In this document: positions 23,329-31,128 of the stretch, piece after piece
Numbering within the stretch: position 1 is the first letter of the stretch
How the letters are laid out: every line of letters starts with the position of its first letter
NCBI GenBank assembly: GCA_028281785.1
Contig: JANQJG010000009.1
Coordinates: 1-46,438 of the forward strand
Origin: Rhodospirillales bacterium
GTDB lineage: Bacteria > Pseudomonadota > Alphaproteobacteria > Rhodospirillales > Shumkoniaceae
Direction: 5' to 3'
Length of the DNA: 46,438 nucleotides
Program-made: the position numbers and the translations under genes
The notes under the pieces: generated by a model
Database searches by the model: none
Seen by the model: the letters and a program-made list of their open reading frames with translations, nothing else
Told to the model about the DNA's origin: nothing

Positions 23329-24345
23329 TCACGCCTGGGCGAGATAGGCGTCGAGTTCGGCAAGGTGGAGCGCCTTTTCCGCGGCGTCGAGGAAGGATGC
23401 GTTGAAGGAGGCGCGGGCGAGATCCCCCAGCTCCTCCCGGCCGAGATCGAACGCCTTCTGGACGGCCGAGTAGTTCGCATTCACATAGCCGCCAAAATAG
23501 GCCGGATCGTCGGAGTTGACGGTAACCATCACCCCCGCCTGCATGAGCGCGCGAATGGGATGTTTCTCCATGCGGTCGCAAACCCCGAGTTTCAGATTGG
23601 ACAGCGGGCAGACGGTGAGCGGGATTCGGCTGTCCGCCAAGCGCCGGACGAGAACGGGGTCGTCGACGGCCCGCACGCCATGGTCGATACGCGCCACCTG
23701 GAGCTCGTCCAGGGCCTCGGCGACATAGGCCGCCGGTCCCTCCTCGCCGGCATGGGCGACCGGAAGGAACCCTTCGGCCCGGGCCCGCTCGAAGACCCGC
23801 GTGAACTTGGCCGGCGGATGCCCAGTCTCGGCGGAGTCCAAGCCGACGCCAATGATCCGGTCGCCATAGGGCAGCGCCTCCTCGAAAATGGCCATGGCCT
23901 CGGCCTCGTCCCGGTCCCTGAGGAAACAGAGGATCAGCCGGGAGGTCAGGCCGAGATCGCGCTCGCCCGCGCGGAGAGCCGCCCAGATGCCGTCGATGAC
24001 CGCGGCGAAGGGCACGCCTCGGCCGGTATGGGCCTGGGGATCGAAGAAGATCTCGGCATGGCGCACGTTGTCGGCGGCGGCCCGCTCCAGATAGGCGCGA
24101 GTCAGGTCGTGGAAGTCCTCCTCCGTCCGCAAAACGGCCCCGCCCTGATAGTAGAGATCGAGGAAGTCCTGAAGATCCTTGAAGGCGTAAGCCGCGCGCA
24201 GCGCCTCGACCGAGGTATGGGCAAGGGAGACGCGATTTCGATCGGCGAGCGCGAAGACCATCTCGGGCTCCAGGGTCCCCTCGATATGGACATGCAGCTC
24301 CGCCTTCGGCAGGCCCTGGATGAAGCGGAACATCGCAGCAGACAT
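23329..24345 (-). CDS. add: Adenosine deaminase family protein
   Basis: A 338-residue zinc hydrolase of the adenosine/adenine deaminase family. Metal and catalytic motifs are ELHVHIEGTLEPEMVFALA (His18, His20), VAHAGEEGPAAYVAEALD near residue 195, RIDHGVRAVDDPVLVRRL near residue 218, and TVNSDDPAYFGGYVNANY near residue 273 with the zinc Asp. The ATG at 24345 is chosen because GGAGG lies five bases upstream; longer in-frame starts exist. It would deaminate adenosine or adenine (possibly a methylthio- derivative, given mtnA nearby). Substrate is not certain from sequence alone. Confidence 0.92.
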   Translation of the reverse strand: MSAAMFRFIQGLPKAELHVHIEGTLEPEMVFALADRNRVSLAHTSVEALRAAYAFKDLQDFLDLYYQGGAVLRTEEDFHDLTRAYLERAAADNVRHAEIFFDPQAHTGRGVPFAAVIDGIWAALRAGERDLGLTSRLILCFLRDRDEAEAMAIFEEALPYGDRIIGVGLDSAETGHPPAKFTRVFERARAEGFLPVAHAGEEGPAAYVAEALDELQVARIDHGVRAVDDPVLVRRLADSRIPLTVCPLSNLKLGVCDRMEKHPIRALMQAGVMVTVNSDDPAYFGGYVNANYSAVQKAFDLGREELGDLARASFNASFLDAAEKALHLAELDAYLAQA

Positions 24346-24499
24346 CGTTGCCTCCATTTGCCGACGGGACGGCTCATTCAAGCTCGAAGAGAGCGGTGAC
24401 AGTCTGGCCAAGCGCCAAAGCTCATGTCATTAAGGTAGTCCGAATTCGGTCCGGTTCCAAAATGCCGGCCGAGGGAGACGGTGCGAAAAGGGCTCCGGC

Positions 24500-25030
24500 G
24501 TGACCGATACCAACCTGCTTTTTTCCGAGGAGCATATCGCCCGGCGGATTGACGAGCTTGCCGGCGAGATCGCGAAAGGGATGCCCCGGGACGTTCTGAT
24601 CGTCGGCCTGCTCAAGGGCAGCTTCGTCTTCGTCGCCGACCTGATGCGCGCCTTGCATCGGCGCGGCGCCGCGCCCAGGATCGAGTTCATGCGGCTCAGC
24701 AGTTACGGGCTGGAGATGGCGAGCTCGGGAGAGGTGCATCTGCTCGGGGATATCCCGACCGACATTTCCGGCCGCGAAATCCTGCTCGTCGACGACATCG
24801 TCGATACCGGGCGCTCCCTCGCCTATGCCATTGCGCTGCTGAAGCAGCGAGGCGTCCTCGGCATCCGGACCTGCGCGCTGCTCGACAAGCCGAGCCGGCG
24901 GGAGGTCGAAGTCCCCATGGATTTCGTCGGCTTCACCATCGAGGACGTGTTCGTCGCCGGTTACGGCATCGACTACGCCGAACGCTACCGCGATCTTCCC
25001 CATATTATTGTGGTGGGACAGGCCGAATAA
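24500..25030 (+). CDS. hpt: Hypoxanthine phosphoribosyltransferase
   Basis: A 176-residue purine phosphoribosyltransferase of the bacterial Hpt type. It has LIVGLLKGSFVFVADLMRAL near residue 34, the flexible-loop SSYG near residue 74, the PRPP-binding loop EILLVDDIVDTGRSLAYAI near residues 93-111, and the base-binding VPMDFVGFTIEDVFVAGYGI segment near residue 137. It starts at GTG (24500), preceded by AAGGG. It would convert hypoxanthine and guanine to nucleotides, taking up the product of the divergent adenosine deaminase gene (after nucleoside cleavage). The 154-base divergent gap probably contains both promoters. Confidence 0.95.
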   Translation: MTDTNLLFSEEHIARRIDELAGEIAKGMPRDVLIVGLLKGSFVFVADLMRALHRRGAAPRIEFMRLSSYGLEMASSGEVHLLGDIPTDISGREILLVDDIVDTGRSLAYAIALLKQRGVLGIRTCALLDKPSRREVEVPMDFVGFTIEDVFVAGYGIDYAERYRDLPHIIVVGQAE

Positions 25031-25291
25031 CCCATTCGCGCATTGGGGTCTTGCGGAACGCCCGCAAAACCGCCAGAATCACGCCCGCGGGGGGTGTGAT
25101 TGACGACACTGCAATCAGCTAAGGAATCTGTTGGAATCGTAATCCGGGGTGCGGTGCGAGGCGTTACTTTGCGTGCGCGTCCGAGAGAAACGGATCGATT
25201 CAGTCAGCAGTCGGACTGCTCAAACGAGGTAAAAGTGTTCTCGCACCCTTGACGGTTGAGGTGTTCACGACACGAAGTCCGAGGAGTAATT

Positions 25292-26251
25292 ATGAGCCTT
25301 CATTCCCTTAAGCTTTGGCCCCTGCTTGTCTCGGGCTTTCTGCTTCAAGCATGCGCTTCCTACTCTCCCCCTCCCCTGGACGCCGATACCTTTACGCCAG
25401 AAGGGGTGTTGACTGGGAGCCAGATGACCGAAGAAAGCTGCGCGTTCGAGGATACATCCGTCTGGGTCGACGTCGGCGGCCGGGGCGAGTGCGTTCGCTA
25501 CTTCCAAATCGGACTCAACATGGAAGGCGCGAATCCCAAAACGATTATCTATTTTCACGGTGACCGGATGAAACGGGTCTGGGACGCAAACTTCCGGACG
25601 ATCACGCATAACGTGATCGCCTATGCCGACAACTCGCCGGAAGGCATCATCGACCGCATGACCTTCTGGCAACGGCTGGCCGGCGTCCCGTTCATTCAGA
25701 TCTCCCGACCCGGAACATACGGCTCCTCGGGTGACCACAAGGCGAGGCGCCAGCAACGCGAGGTCGATATCATTCTCGCCGCGGTGGAGGCGATCAAGGA
25801 GAAATACGAGATCGACAAGCTCTACATAGCCGGACAGTCCGGCGGCGCGCATTCCGCGGCGGCGGTCATCACCAACCGGACCGATGTCGAATGCGGCGTG
25901 ATGTCGGCGGGCATCCTGGCCGTCAAGAGGCGCAGCAGGATTCGAGGTTGGCCGGGAGACGACACGGGTTACAACTACTATTACGATCCCGTCGAGCATG
26001 TGAGCGAGATCCCGGAATCGGCGACACGGCGCCTGTTCGTCGTCGGCGACCCCAGGGACACCGTTGCGCCCTTCACCGCCCAGAAGGCCTATTTCGAGGC
26101 GGTCAAGGCGGCAGGGCACGACATCTGGCTGGTGGAGGCGATTGGGCGCGGCAACTCCCACAACATCATGTCTCATGTCTCGAGGCGGATGATCGCGGCG
26201 TGCGCGCAGGATGAATCGACCGAACAGGTGATTGCCGAGGCGTCGCATTAG
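25292..26251 (+). CDS. Lipoprotein with alpha/beta-hydrolase fold
   Basis: The ATG at 25292 follows GAGGAG and opens a lipoprotein signal (LWPLLVSGFLLQACA), so Cys21 should be lipidated. The mature 300 residues have an alpha/beta-hydrolase pattern: TIIYFHGDRMKR near residue 92, QISRPGTYGSSG near residue 146, the nucleophile elbow YIAGQSGGAHSAAAV near residue 185 (GQSGG), an Asp in FVVGDPRDTVAPF near residue 262, and a His in GRGNSHNIMSH near residue 296. Peptidase or esterase activity is likely but the substrate is unknown. Its stop codon lies inside a long palindrome. Confidence 0.8.
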   Translation: MSLHSLKLWPLLVSGFLLQACASYSPPPLDADTFTPEGVLTGSQMTEESCAFEDTSVWVDVGGRGECVRYFQIGLNMEGANPKTIIYFHGDRMKRVWDANFRTITHNVIAYADNSPEGIIDRMTFWQRLAGVPFIQISRPGTYGSSGDHKARRQQREVDIILAAVEAIKEKYEIDKLYIAGQSGGAHSAAAVITNRTDVECGVMSAGILAVKRRSRIRGWPGDDTGYNYYYDPVEHVSEIPESATRRLFVVGDPRDTVAPFTAQKAYFEAVKAAGHDIWLVEAIGRGNSHNIMSHVSRRMIAACAQDESTEQVIAEASH

Positions 26252-26313
26252 ATCAGATCGCGATTAAATGGAATCGTTCTACAATACCATTTAATCGCGT
26301 GAATCTGATCTAA
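26248..26313. repeat. 66-bp palindrome at the hydrolase 3' end
   Basis: TTAGATCAGATCGCGATTAA... (26248-26271) pairs with CCATTTAATCGCG...ATCTGATCTAA (26287-26313), interrupted by three extra bases in the right arm and a 15-base loop. The stop codon of the hydrolase gene is part of the left arm. It can form a long hairpin in either strand and may act as a bidirectional transcription stop, though it lacks a T-tract. Confidence 0.6.
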
Positions 26314-26425
26314 CTCATTGAAGCAGAGCGGATTCACGCTATCGGCTCTAGGGTCCTGTCCGGGAAGCAGGACGAGCCGCTCCGCAAAGCGAATCTGTTC
26401 CGACAGCCGTAAAGCGAAATGGGAG

Positions 26426-26560
26426 CCTAGTGTGATGGTTCCGAAGTTCGGCACATTACGTGTGCCGAACTTCGGAAGCTGAATCACACGAGAATCAACA
26501 AGTTCGTGTGCCGATTCACGCGAGATTCAATGTAGCGAATCTCGCGATCGGGACACTAGG
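26426..26560. repeat. MITE-like element with nested hairpins
   Basis: CCTAGTGT (26426-26433) and ACACTAGG (26553-26560) are exact inverted ends about 135 bases apart. Inside are TTCCGAAGTTCGGCAC (26439-26454) with its exact complement at 26462-26477, extended by TGTGAT/ATCACA outside, and a second hairpin CGCGAGATTC/GAATCTCGCG (26519-26546). The TA within each end could be a duplicated TA target, as in IS630/mariner-type MITEs. No coding capacity. It lies between the hydrolase and the Crp-type regulator. Confidence 0.5.
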
Positions 26561-26587
26561 GCCGGGCTCCCTCTTCGCGATAAACCG

Positions 26588-27286
26588 TCACGCCGCCGAT
26601 GGCGACCGTCGAACATAGGCACGCAGTGCCGCCATGTCGGCAATCCGAACTTCGCCGCCGCGCGTCGTCACGCCGCAGCCGCGCAGCCTTGCAAAACTGC
26701 GTGAGAGGGTCTCGGGCTGCATGCCGAGGCGGGCGGCGATGAGGGTCTTGTCGGTGGGGAGGCGCAAGACCGCTGGCCCCATCCCCTGGGAACACAACCG
26801 CAGAAGAAACTCCGCCAGGCGATCCGCGGCGGCGCTGGACGTGCGGCGCTCCATTTGCTGGATCAGGAACCGCATCCGCCGCGACATGGCGGCGAGGATC
26901 GCCAAGCTGATCTCCGGACGGGCCGTCAGGGCCCTCAGGAAGGGCGCCCCCGGCACCGCAAGAAGACGCGCGTCCTCCACCACCTCGGCGCTGGCCGGAT
27001 AGTCGGCGGCCTCGAAGATCGCCGCCTCGGCGAAGGACTCGCCGCGCGAAAAGGCGTGGATGACGACCTCCTGGCCATCGGCCGTCTGGCGGAACACCTT
27101 CACCCAACCGTCGAAGACGACGTAGAAATGGGTGGCCGGCTCCTCCTGCAAGAAGAGGACGGTTCCGCGCTCGGCCCGCCTGGGCGTGGCCTCCGCCGTC
27201 AAATCGGCGATATCCCCGCGTGACAGACCCGAGAAGACCGGCACCGCAACGAGAACCTCCATGTCGGCCGAAGCGATCGGCATCAT
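26588..27286 (-). CDS. Crp/Fnr family regulator (DNR/NnrR-like)
   Basis: A 232-residue Crp/Fnr protein. The cyclic-nucleotide-binding-type barrel spans about residues 18-130 (FSGLSRGDIADLTAEATPRR, FYVVFDGWVKVFRQTADGQE, FSRGESFAEAAIFEAADYPA), and the C-terminal HTH ends in LIAARLGMQPETLSRSFARL, where the ETLSR recognition helix is the type that reads TTG/CAA half-sites. It lacks the N-terminal cysteines of FNR, so it does not carry the FNR iron-sulfur cluster; DNR-type NO sensing by heme is the likely alternative. Tandem ATGs (27286, 27283) follow GGAGG. It is divergent from hcp, with a matching operator in between. Confidence 0.92.
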   Translation of the reverse strand: MMPIASADMEVLVAVPVFSGLSRGDIADLTAEATPRRAERGTVLFLQEEPATHFYVVFDGWVKVFRQTADGQEVVIHAFSRGESFAEAAIFEAADYPASAEVVEDARLLAVPGAPFLRALTARPEISLAILAAMSRRMRFLIQQMERRTSSAAADRLAEFLLRLCSQGMGPAVLRLPTDKTLIAARLGMQPETLSRSFARLRGCGVTTRGGEVRIADMAALRAYVRRSPSAA

Positions 27287-27331
27287 GCTCCCTCCGAGGT
27301 GGCTGCGCTGTCACCAACATCCGGCCTCGGC

Positions 27332-27345
27332 TTGACGATCGTCAA
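27332..27345. promoter_or_regulatory. Crp/Fnr-type operator between the regulator and hcp
   Basis: TTGACGATCGTCAA is a perfect 14-base palindrome fitting the TTG-N8-CAA pattern bound by NnrR/DNR and FNR-like proteins. If it activates from -41.5 the hcp start site would be near 27380, with TAGGCT (27368-27373) as a -10. It is also 46 bases from the start of the divergent regulator gene, allowing autoregulation. Confidence 0.7.
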
Positions 27346-27431
27346 GGTTTTCCGTGCAGCTCTCCACTAGGCTCCACCCATCCCAGGCAGGTCACCCCCT
27401 GCCTTCTATCAAAAAAAGGAGATAGGCACGG

Positions 27432-29114
27432 ATGTTCTGCTATCAGTGCGAGCAGACCGCCCATGGAACCGGATGTGTGGACATCGGGATCTGTGGCAAG
27501 GATGACAAGGTCGCCGCGCTCCAGGATCTCCTGGTTCACGCGACGAAGGGAATCGCGATGCATGCGCACCGCGCGCGCCGCCTCGGAGCCCGAGACGACG
27601 GGATCGACCGCTTCGTGTTGGAGTCCCTGTTCACGACCGTCACCAATGTGAACTTCGATACCGAACGCATGGCCGAGATGCTGCGGGAGGCGGGGAGCGT
27701 GCTCGACCACGCGCGGCGGCACCATGAAGACGCGTGCGCCGCAGCCGGCACGGCACCCGAAGAGCTGGCCGGCCCGGCCGACTGGTCACCGGCCGACACC
27801 GTGGAGGCACTTATCAAGCAGGGGCAAGGCGTCGGCATCATGGCCCGCTTCTCCGGCTTGGGGAAAGACATCACCGGCCTTCAAGAGCTGCTGACCTACG
27901 GCCTGAAGGGAATTGCGGCCTACGCTCATCACGCCCGGGTGCTCGGCCGCCAGGACGAGGCGATCGCCGACTTCCTGCTCGAAGGGCTCGACGAGCTGAC
28001 CCAACCCGCCCCAACGGCGGAGCATCTGCTGGCCGTCAATCTGCGCTGCGGCGAAATCGCCCTCAAAGTCCTCGAACTGCTGGACGCGGCCAATACCGGC
28101 GCCTATGGCAACCCGGTCCCCACGCCCGTCCTCATGGGCCATCGCGAGGGCAAGGCTATTCTGGTTTCCGGACACGACCTCAAGGATCTCGAGGCGCTGC
28201 TTCAACAGACCGAGGGGAAAGGCATCAACATCTATACCCATGGCGAGATGCTGCCCGCCCACGGCTATCCGAAGCTCACCAAGTATGCGCATCTTGTCGG
28301 ACATTACGGTGGCGCGTGGATGAAACAGGCCTCGGAGTTCGATGCCTTCCCCGGGGCCATTCTGATGACAACGAACTGCATCCAAAGGCCCCGCGACAGC
28401 TACAAGGCCCGCCTCTTCACCTCCGGGCTCGTGGCTTGGCCCGGCGTCCAGCATGTGGCCGACCGCGACTTCACGGCCGTCATCGAGGCAGCCCTGGCGG
28501 CCGATGGGTTCACCGACAATTCCCCTGAACGGCGCCATCATGTCGGCTTCGGACACCACGCCGTGCTCGGCCTCGCCGACACGGTGATCGACGCGGTGAA
28601 GTCGGGGGCCATAGGCCGCTTCGTCCTGATCGGCGGCTGCGACGGCGCCGAGACCGGCCGCAACTACTTCACCGACATCGCCGACTCCATGCCGGACAAC
28701 TGGGTTGTACTCACCTTGGGCTGCGGCAAGTTCCGGGTCGTCGACCTCGAGCTTGGAGAGATCGGCGGCATTCCGCGCCTGCTCGACATGGGACAGTGCA
28801 ACGACTCCTTCTCGGCGATCCGGGTCGCCCAGGCGCTGGCCGAAGCCTTCGGCACGGACGTCAACGGCCTGCCCCTGTCCCTGGTGATCTCCTGGTACGA
28901 GCAGAAGGCCGTCTGCGTGTTGCTGGCCCTCCTCCACCTGGGAGTCCGCGACATCCGCCTCGGCCCGAAGCTCCCGGCCTTCCTGACCCCGGATGTGCTG
29001 AAAGTGCTGGTCGAGAGCTTCAACATCATGCCGATCGGCACGGTTGCCGACGACCTCGCGGCGATGGGCGCACCCTCGCCGAGGCGAGACGACCACCTGG
29101 CGGCCGCCGATTGA
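27432..29114 (+). CDS. hcp: Hydroxylamine reductase (hybrid cluster protein)
   Basis: A 560-residue Hcp. The N-terminal iron-sulfur ligands are Cys3, Cys6, Cys15 and Cys21 (CYQCEQTAHGTGCVDIGICG). Hybrid-cluster residues lie in IYTHGEMLPAHGYP near residue 263, MTTNCIQRP near residue 313, IGGCDGAETGRNYF near residue 405, LTLGCGKFRV near residue 432 and LLDMGQCNDSFSAI near residue 450. Length is normal. Hcp reduces nitric oxide to N2O and hydroxylamine to ammonia in the cytoplasm under nitrosative, low-oxygen conditions. AAGGAG lies before the ATG. The Hcr reductase partner is not adjacent. Control by the divergent Crp/Fnr protein is expected. Confidence 0.97.
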   Translation: MFCYQCEQTAHGTGCVDIGICGKDDKVAALQDLLVHATKGIAMHAHRARRLGARDDGIDRFVLESLFTTVTNVNFDTERMAEMLREAGSVLDHARRHHEDACAAAGTAPEELAGPADWSPADTVEALIKQGQGVGIMARFSGLGKDITGLQELLTYGLKGIAAYAHHARVLGRQDEAIADFLLEGLDELTQPAPTAEHLLAVNLRCGEIALKVLELLDAANTGAYGNPVPTPVLMGHREGKAILVSGHDLKDLEALLQQTEGKGINIYTHGEMLPAHGYPKLTKYAHLVGHYGGAWMKQASEFDAFPGAILMTTNCIQRPRDSYKARLFTSGLVAWPGVQHVADRDFTAVIEAALAADGFTDNSPERRHHVGFGHHAVLGLADTVIDAVKSGAIGRFVLIGGCDGAETGRNYFTDIADSMPDNWVVLTLGCGKFRVVDLELGEIGGIPRLLDMGQCNDSFSAIRVAQALAEAFGTDVNGLPLSLVISWYEQKAVCVLLALLHLGVRDIRLGPKLPAFLTPDVLKVLVESFNIMPIGTVADDLAAMGAPSPRRDDHLAAAD

Positions 29115-29130
29115 ACGTCCGTGATCCCGG

Positions 29131-29163
29131 CCGGCGAGGCGGATCCCCCATCCGCCTCGCCGG
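29131..29163 (+). terminator. Strong GC hairpin after hcp
   Basis: CCGGCGAGGCGGAT and its exact complement ATCCGCCTCGCCGG form a 14-bp stem around a CCCCC loop, starting 16 bases after the hcp stop. No T-tract follows, so it is a stem-loop 3' end or a rho-assisted stop rather than a canonical intrinsic terminator. Confidence 0.6.
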
Positions 29164-29219
29164 TGCACAACGCGGGTGCGCCTACCTCACAAAATCCGTG
29201 CTCTGCCCCGATTCGGTCG

Positions 29220-29235
29220 TTAACCATACATTAAC
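29220..29235. promoter_or_regulatory. CtrA-type binding site
   Basis: TTAA-CCATACA-TTAAC fits the full CtrA consensus TTAA-N7-TTAAC exactly. It lies 71 bases upstream of a sigma70-like promoter and about 135 bases upstream of a small ORF. CtrA is the cell-cycle and motility master regulator of alphaproteobacteria. By chance alone such a site is rare in GC-rich DNA but not impossible. Confidence 0.5.
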
Positions 29236-29305
29236 AAATTCTTCACGTTTTGGTCGTATTAGGGCTGACGATTTCGACAAAAGCGATCTGTGCAACGACC
29301 TATGG

Positions 29306-29333
29306 TTGACAAGCCCAGGACAAACCCTAAATA
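29306..29333 (+). promoter_or_regulatory. Sigma70-like promoter of the small gene at 29369
   Basis: TTGACA (29306-29311), 16 bases, TAAATA (29328-29333). The -35 is perfect. The start site would be near 29340, leaving a short leader with GGGGG about 10 bases before the ATG at 29369. Confidence 0.6.
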
Positions 29334-29368
29334 TTGCCTAGGCTTAACACGATAAGGGGGTAGATGAC

Positions 29369-29560
29369 ATGGGCGAGGGTGTTCCAGCCAGCCGGCAACC
29401 GGGTGACGACGTGTCGGTTGCCGGCCGTAGCAGTTCCGATAAACGTGACGACTTGCGGGTGCGAATTGCGACGCATTCGCGGCAGACCCGCAAAATTGGC
29501 TCTCGTTCCGGCGCCGGCCTGTGGCGCGAGATGCGGGATCGCTGGATCATCCGTCGGTGA
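29369..29560 (+). CDS. Small basic protein of unknown function (63 aa)
   Basis: The case for a gene rests on context: a consensus-like promoter, a purine-rich ribosome site (AAGGGGGTAGATGAC) and an intact frame. The peptide is polar and strongly basic toward the end (MGEGVPASRQPGDD at the start, THSRQTRKIGSRSGAGLWRE in the middle, MRDRWIIRR at the end), with no membrane segment or signal peptide. It could bind nucleic acid. Overlapping frames in the same stretch are also open, so the frame choice is not certain. No family is recognised. Confidence 0.4.
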   Translation: MGEGVPASRQPGDDVSVAGRSSSDKRDDLRVRIATHSRQTRKIGSRSGAGLWREMRDRWIIRR

Positions 29561-29937
29561 TCCTGTCGTCCCAAGCTAAATATCCCCACAAAAAAAGTCA
29601 TTATTCGTAGATAGTTACATCCAGGCACCTCGATTCATTCGTGGTACAGGACTAGGTGGCAAACGCCGTAATGTTTGCCGCGGCCACTTTCCTGTGGAAG
29701 TACAACACTTCCAAGAAATAATAGAAAATCATTGAAGTATTGCGCGGAAAGGCTTAGTAGACGAGCGTTGTCGTCTCATGTTTGCCTTTCGGCACATGAG
29801 AGAACTTGCCCCGCGTCACATCGAACCCGCTTGCGGGGGACCGACGCGGGGCCCTTTCCGATTTAGTGGTACGAGGGTCGCGATCCTGGCCCGAACGCCC
29901 GGGGGAGCGCTTCGCTTCCCGACCCTCAAACTCCGAT
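29561..29937. other. Intergenic region upstream of DNA polymerase IV
   Basis: No convincing gene is seen. It is AT-richer than its surroundings, with a small inverted repeat GGAAGT-ACAAC-ACTTCC (29694-29710). I looked for an alphaproteobacterial LexA box (GTTC-N7-GTTC) upstream of dinB and did not find one. The last 110 bases form an open frame in phase with dinB, so a longer N-terminus is possible but unlikely. Confidence 0.4.
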
Positions 29938-31107
29938 ATGACGACACTCTGCCGGGATTGCCTGACTCACGTCGACTTTGACGCCACGGCCTGCCCGGAA
30001 TGCGGCGCGTCGCGGCTCGTCAGCCATGACGAACTCCCCACGCTGACGATCGCGCATATCGATTGCGACGCGTTCTACGCGGCCGTCGAGAAGCGCGATA
30101 ACCCAGCCCTTTGCGACCAGCCGGTGATCGTCGGCCATGCCGGAGGCCGCGGCGTCGTCACCACCGCCTGCTACGTCGCGCGCCGCTATGGTCCGCGCTC
30201 CGCCATGCCGATGTTCAAGGCGCTGAAACTCTGCCCGCAGGCCGTGGTGATCGCGCCGGACATGGCGAAGTACAAACGTGTCAGCGCCCAGATCCGCGCC
30301 ATCTTCCGCGAGGCCACGCCGGTCATCGAGCCGGTTTCGCTGGACGAGGCCTATCTGGATCTCGCCGGGGACATCCGCCGCGCCCCCCGCATGCCCGCCG
30401 TCGTTCTGGCGAACATCGCCGCGAGGGTGGAGAAGGAAGTCGGCCTTACGGTCTCCATCGGTCTCAGCTACAACAAATTCCTAGCCAAGCTGGCATCCGA
30501 TCTCGACAAGCCGAGGGGATACGCGGTGATCGGGCGCGCCGAGGCCGAAGATTTCCTTGCGACGCTGCCGGTGCGCCGCATCGCGGGGATCGGGGCGGCC
30601 ACCACCCGCCGCATGGCCGACCAAGGCATCGAAACGGTCGCCGATTTGCAGGCTCTCAGCGAACAGGAACTGGTGGCCCGCTATGGCCGGTTCGGCCGCC
30701 GCCTCGCCAGTTTGGTGCGCGGCGAGGACAATCGCGCGGTCACGCCGCACCGCCAGGCGAAAAGCATCTCCGCTGAAACGACGTTCGCCCGCGACCTGCG
30801 CGACCGGGAAGAGCTTTCAGCCACCCTGCGCCGATTGTGCGACAGGGTGGCGGCCCGCCTTCAAGGCAGCGGCCTCGCCGGACAGACGGTCGTGCTCAAG
30901 CTCAAGACATCGGATTTCCAGATCCTCACGCGAAACCGCCGCCTGGCGAGCCCCACGCAAAAGGCGGAGGTCATCTACGACCATGCGAATCTGGCGCTCC
31001 GCGACGAGACCGACGGACGCGCCTTCCGCCTCATCGGCGTCGGCGTCGGCGATCTCGGCCCACCCGAGCAGGCCGATCCGCCGGATCTGTTCGGCCAGGC
31101 CGGCTGA
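29938..31107 (+). CDS. dinB: DNA polymerase IV with N-terminal zinc ribbon
   Basis: A 389-residue Y-family polymerase. Residues 1-25 form a zinc ribbon (Cys5, Cys8, Cys19, Cys22) placed before the polymerase core, a variant I recall in some alphaproteobacteria. The palm catalytic residues are in AHIDCDAFYAAVEKRD and EPVSLDEAYLDLAGD; SIGLSYNKFLAKLASDLDKP and IAGIGAATTRRMADQGIETV follow (palm and thumb, helix-hairpin-helix). The little finger ends in PPDLFGQ, resembling a beta-clamp-binding peptide. It copies past lesions with low fidelity. The ATG at 29938 starts exactly at the zinc ribbon; longer in-frame sequence upstream looks non-coding. Confidence 0.95.
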   Translation: MTTLCRDCLTHVDFDATACPECGASRLVSHDELPTLTIAHIDCDAFYAAVEKRDNPALCDQPVIVGHAGGRGVVTTACYVARRYGPRSAMPMFKALKLCPQAVVIAPDMAKYKRVSAQIRAIFREATPVIEPVSLDEAYLDLAGDIRRAPRMPAVVLANIAARVEKEVGLTVSIGLSYNKFLAKLASDLDKPRGYAVIGRAEAEDFLATLPVRRIAGIGAATTRRMADQGIETVADLQALSEQELVARYGRFGRRLASLVRGEDNRAVTPHRQAKSISAETTFARDLRDREELSATLRRLCDRVAARLQGSGLAGQTVVLKLKTSDFQILTRNRRLASPTQKAEVIYDHANLALRDETDGRAFRLIGVGVGDLGPPEQADPPDLFGQAG

Positions 31108-31128
31108 CATTCGAGCGCCGCAACAGGG

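Noticed and set aside
20705-23480. Long minus-strand frames opposite mtnA and the BAAT-type hydrolase
   Set aside because: Arg/Pro/His-rich shadows with no motif; the plus-strand genes carry clear catalytic motifs.
29561-29937. LexA box controlling dinB
   Set aside because: No GTTC-N7-GTTC or close variant was found upstream of the gene.
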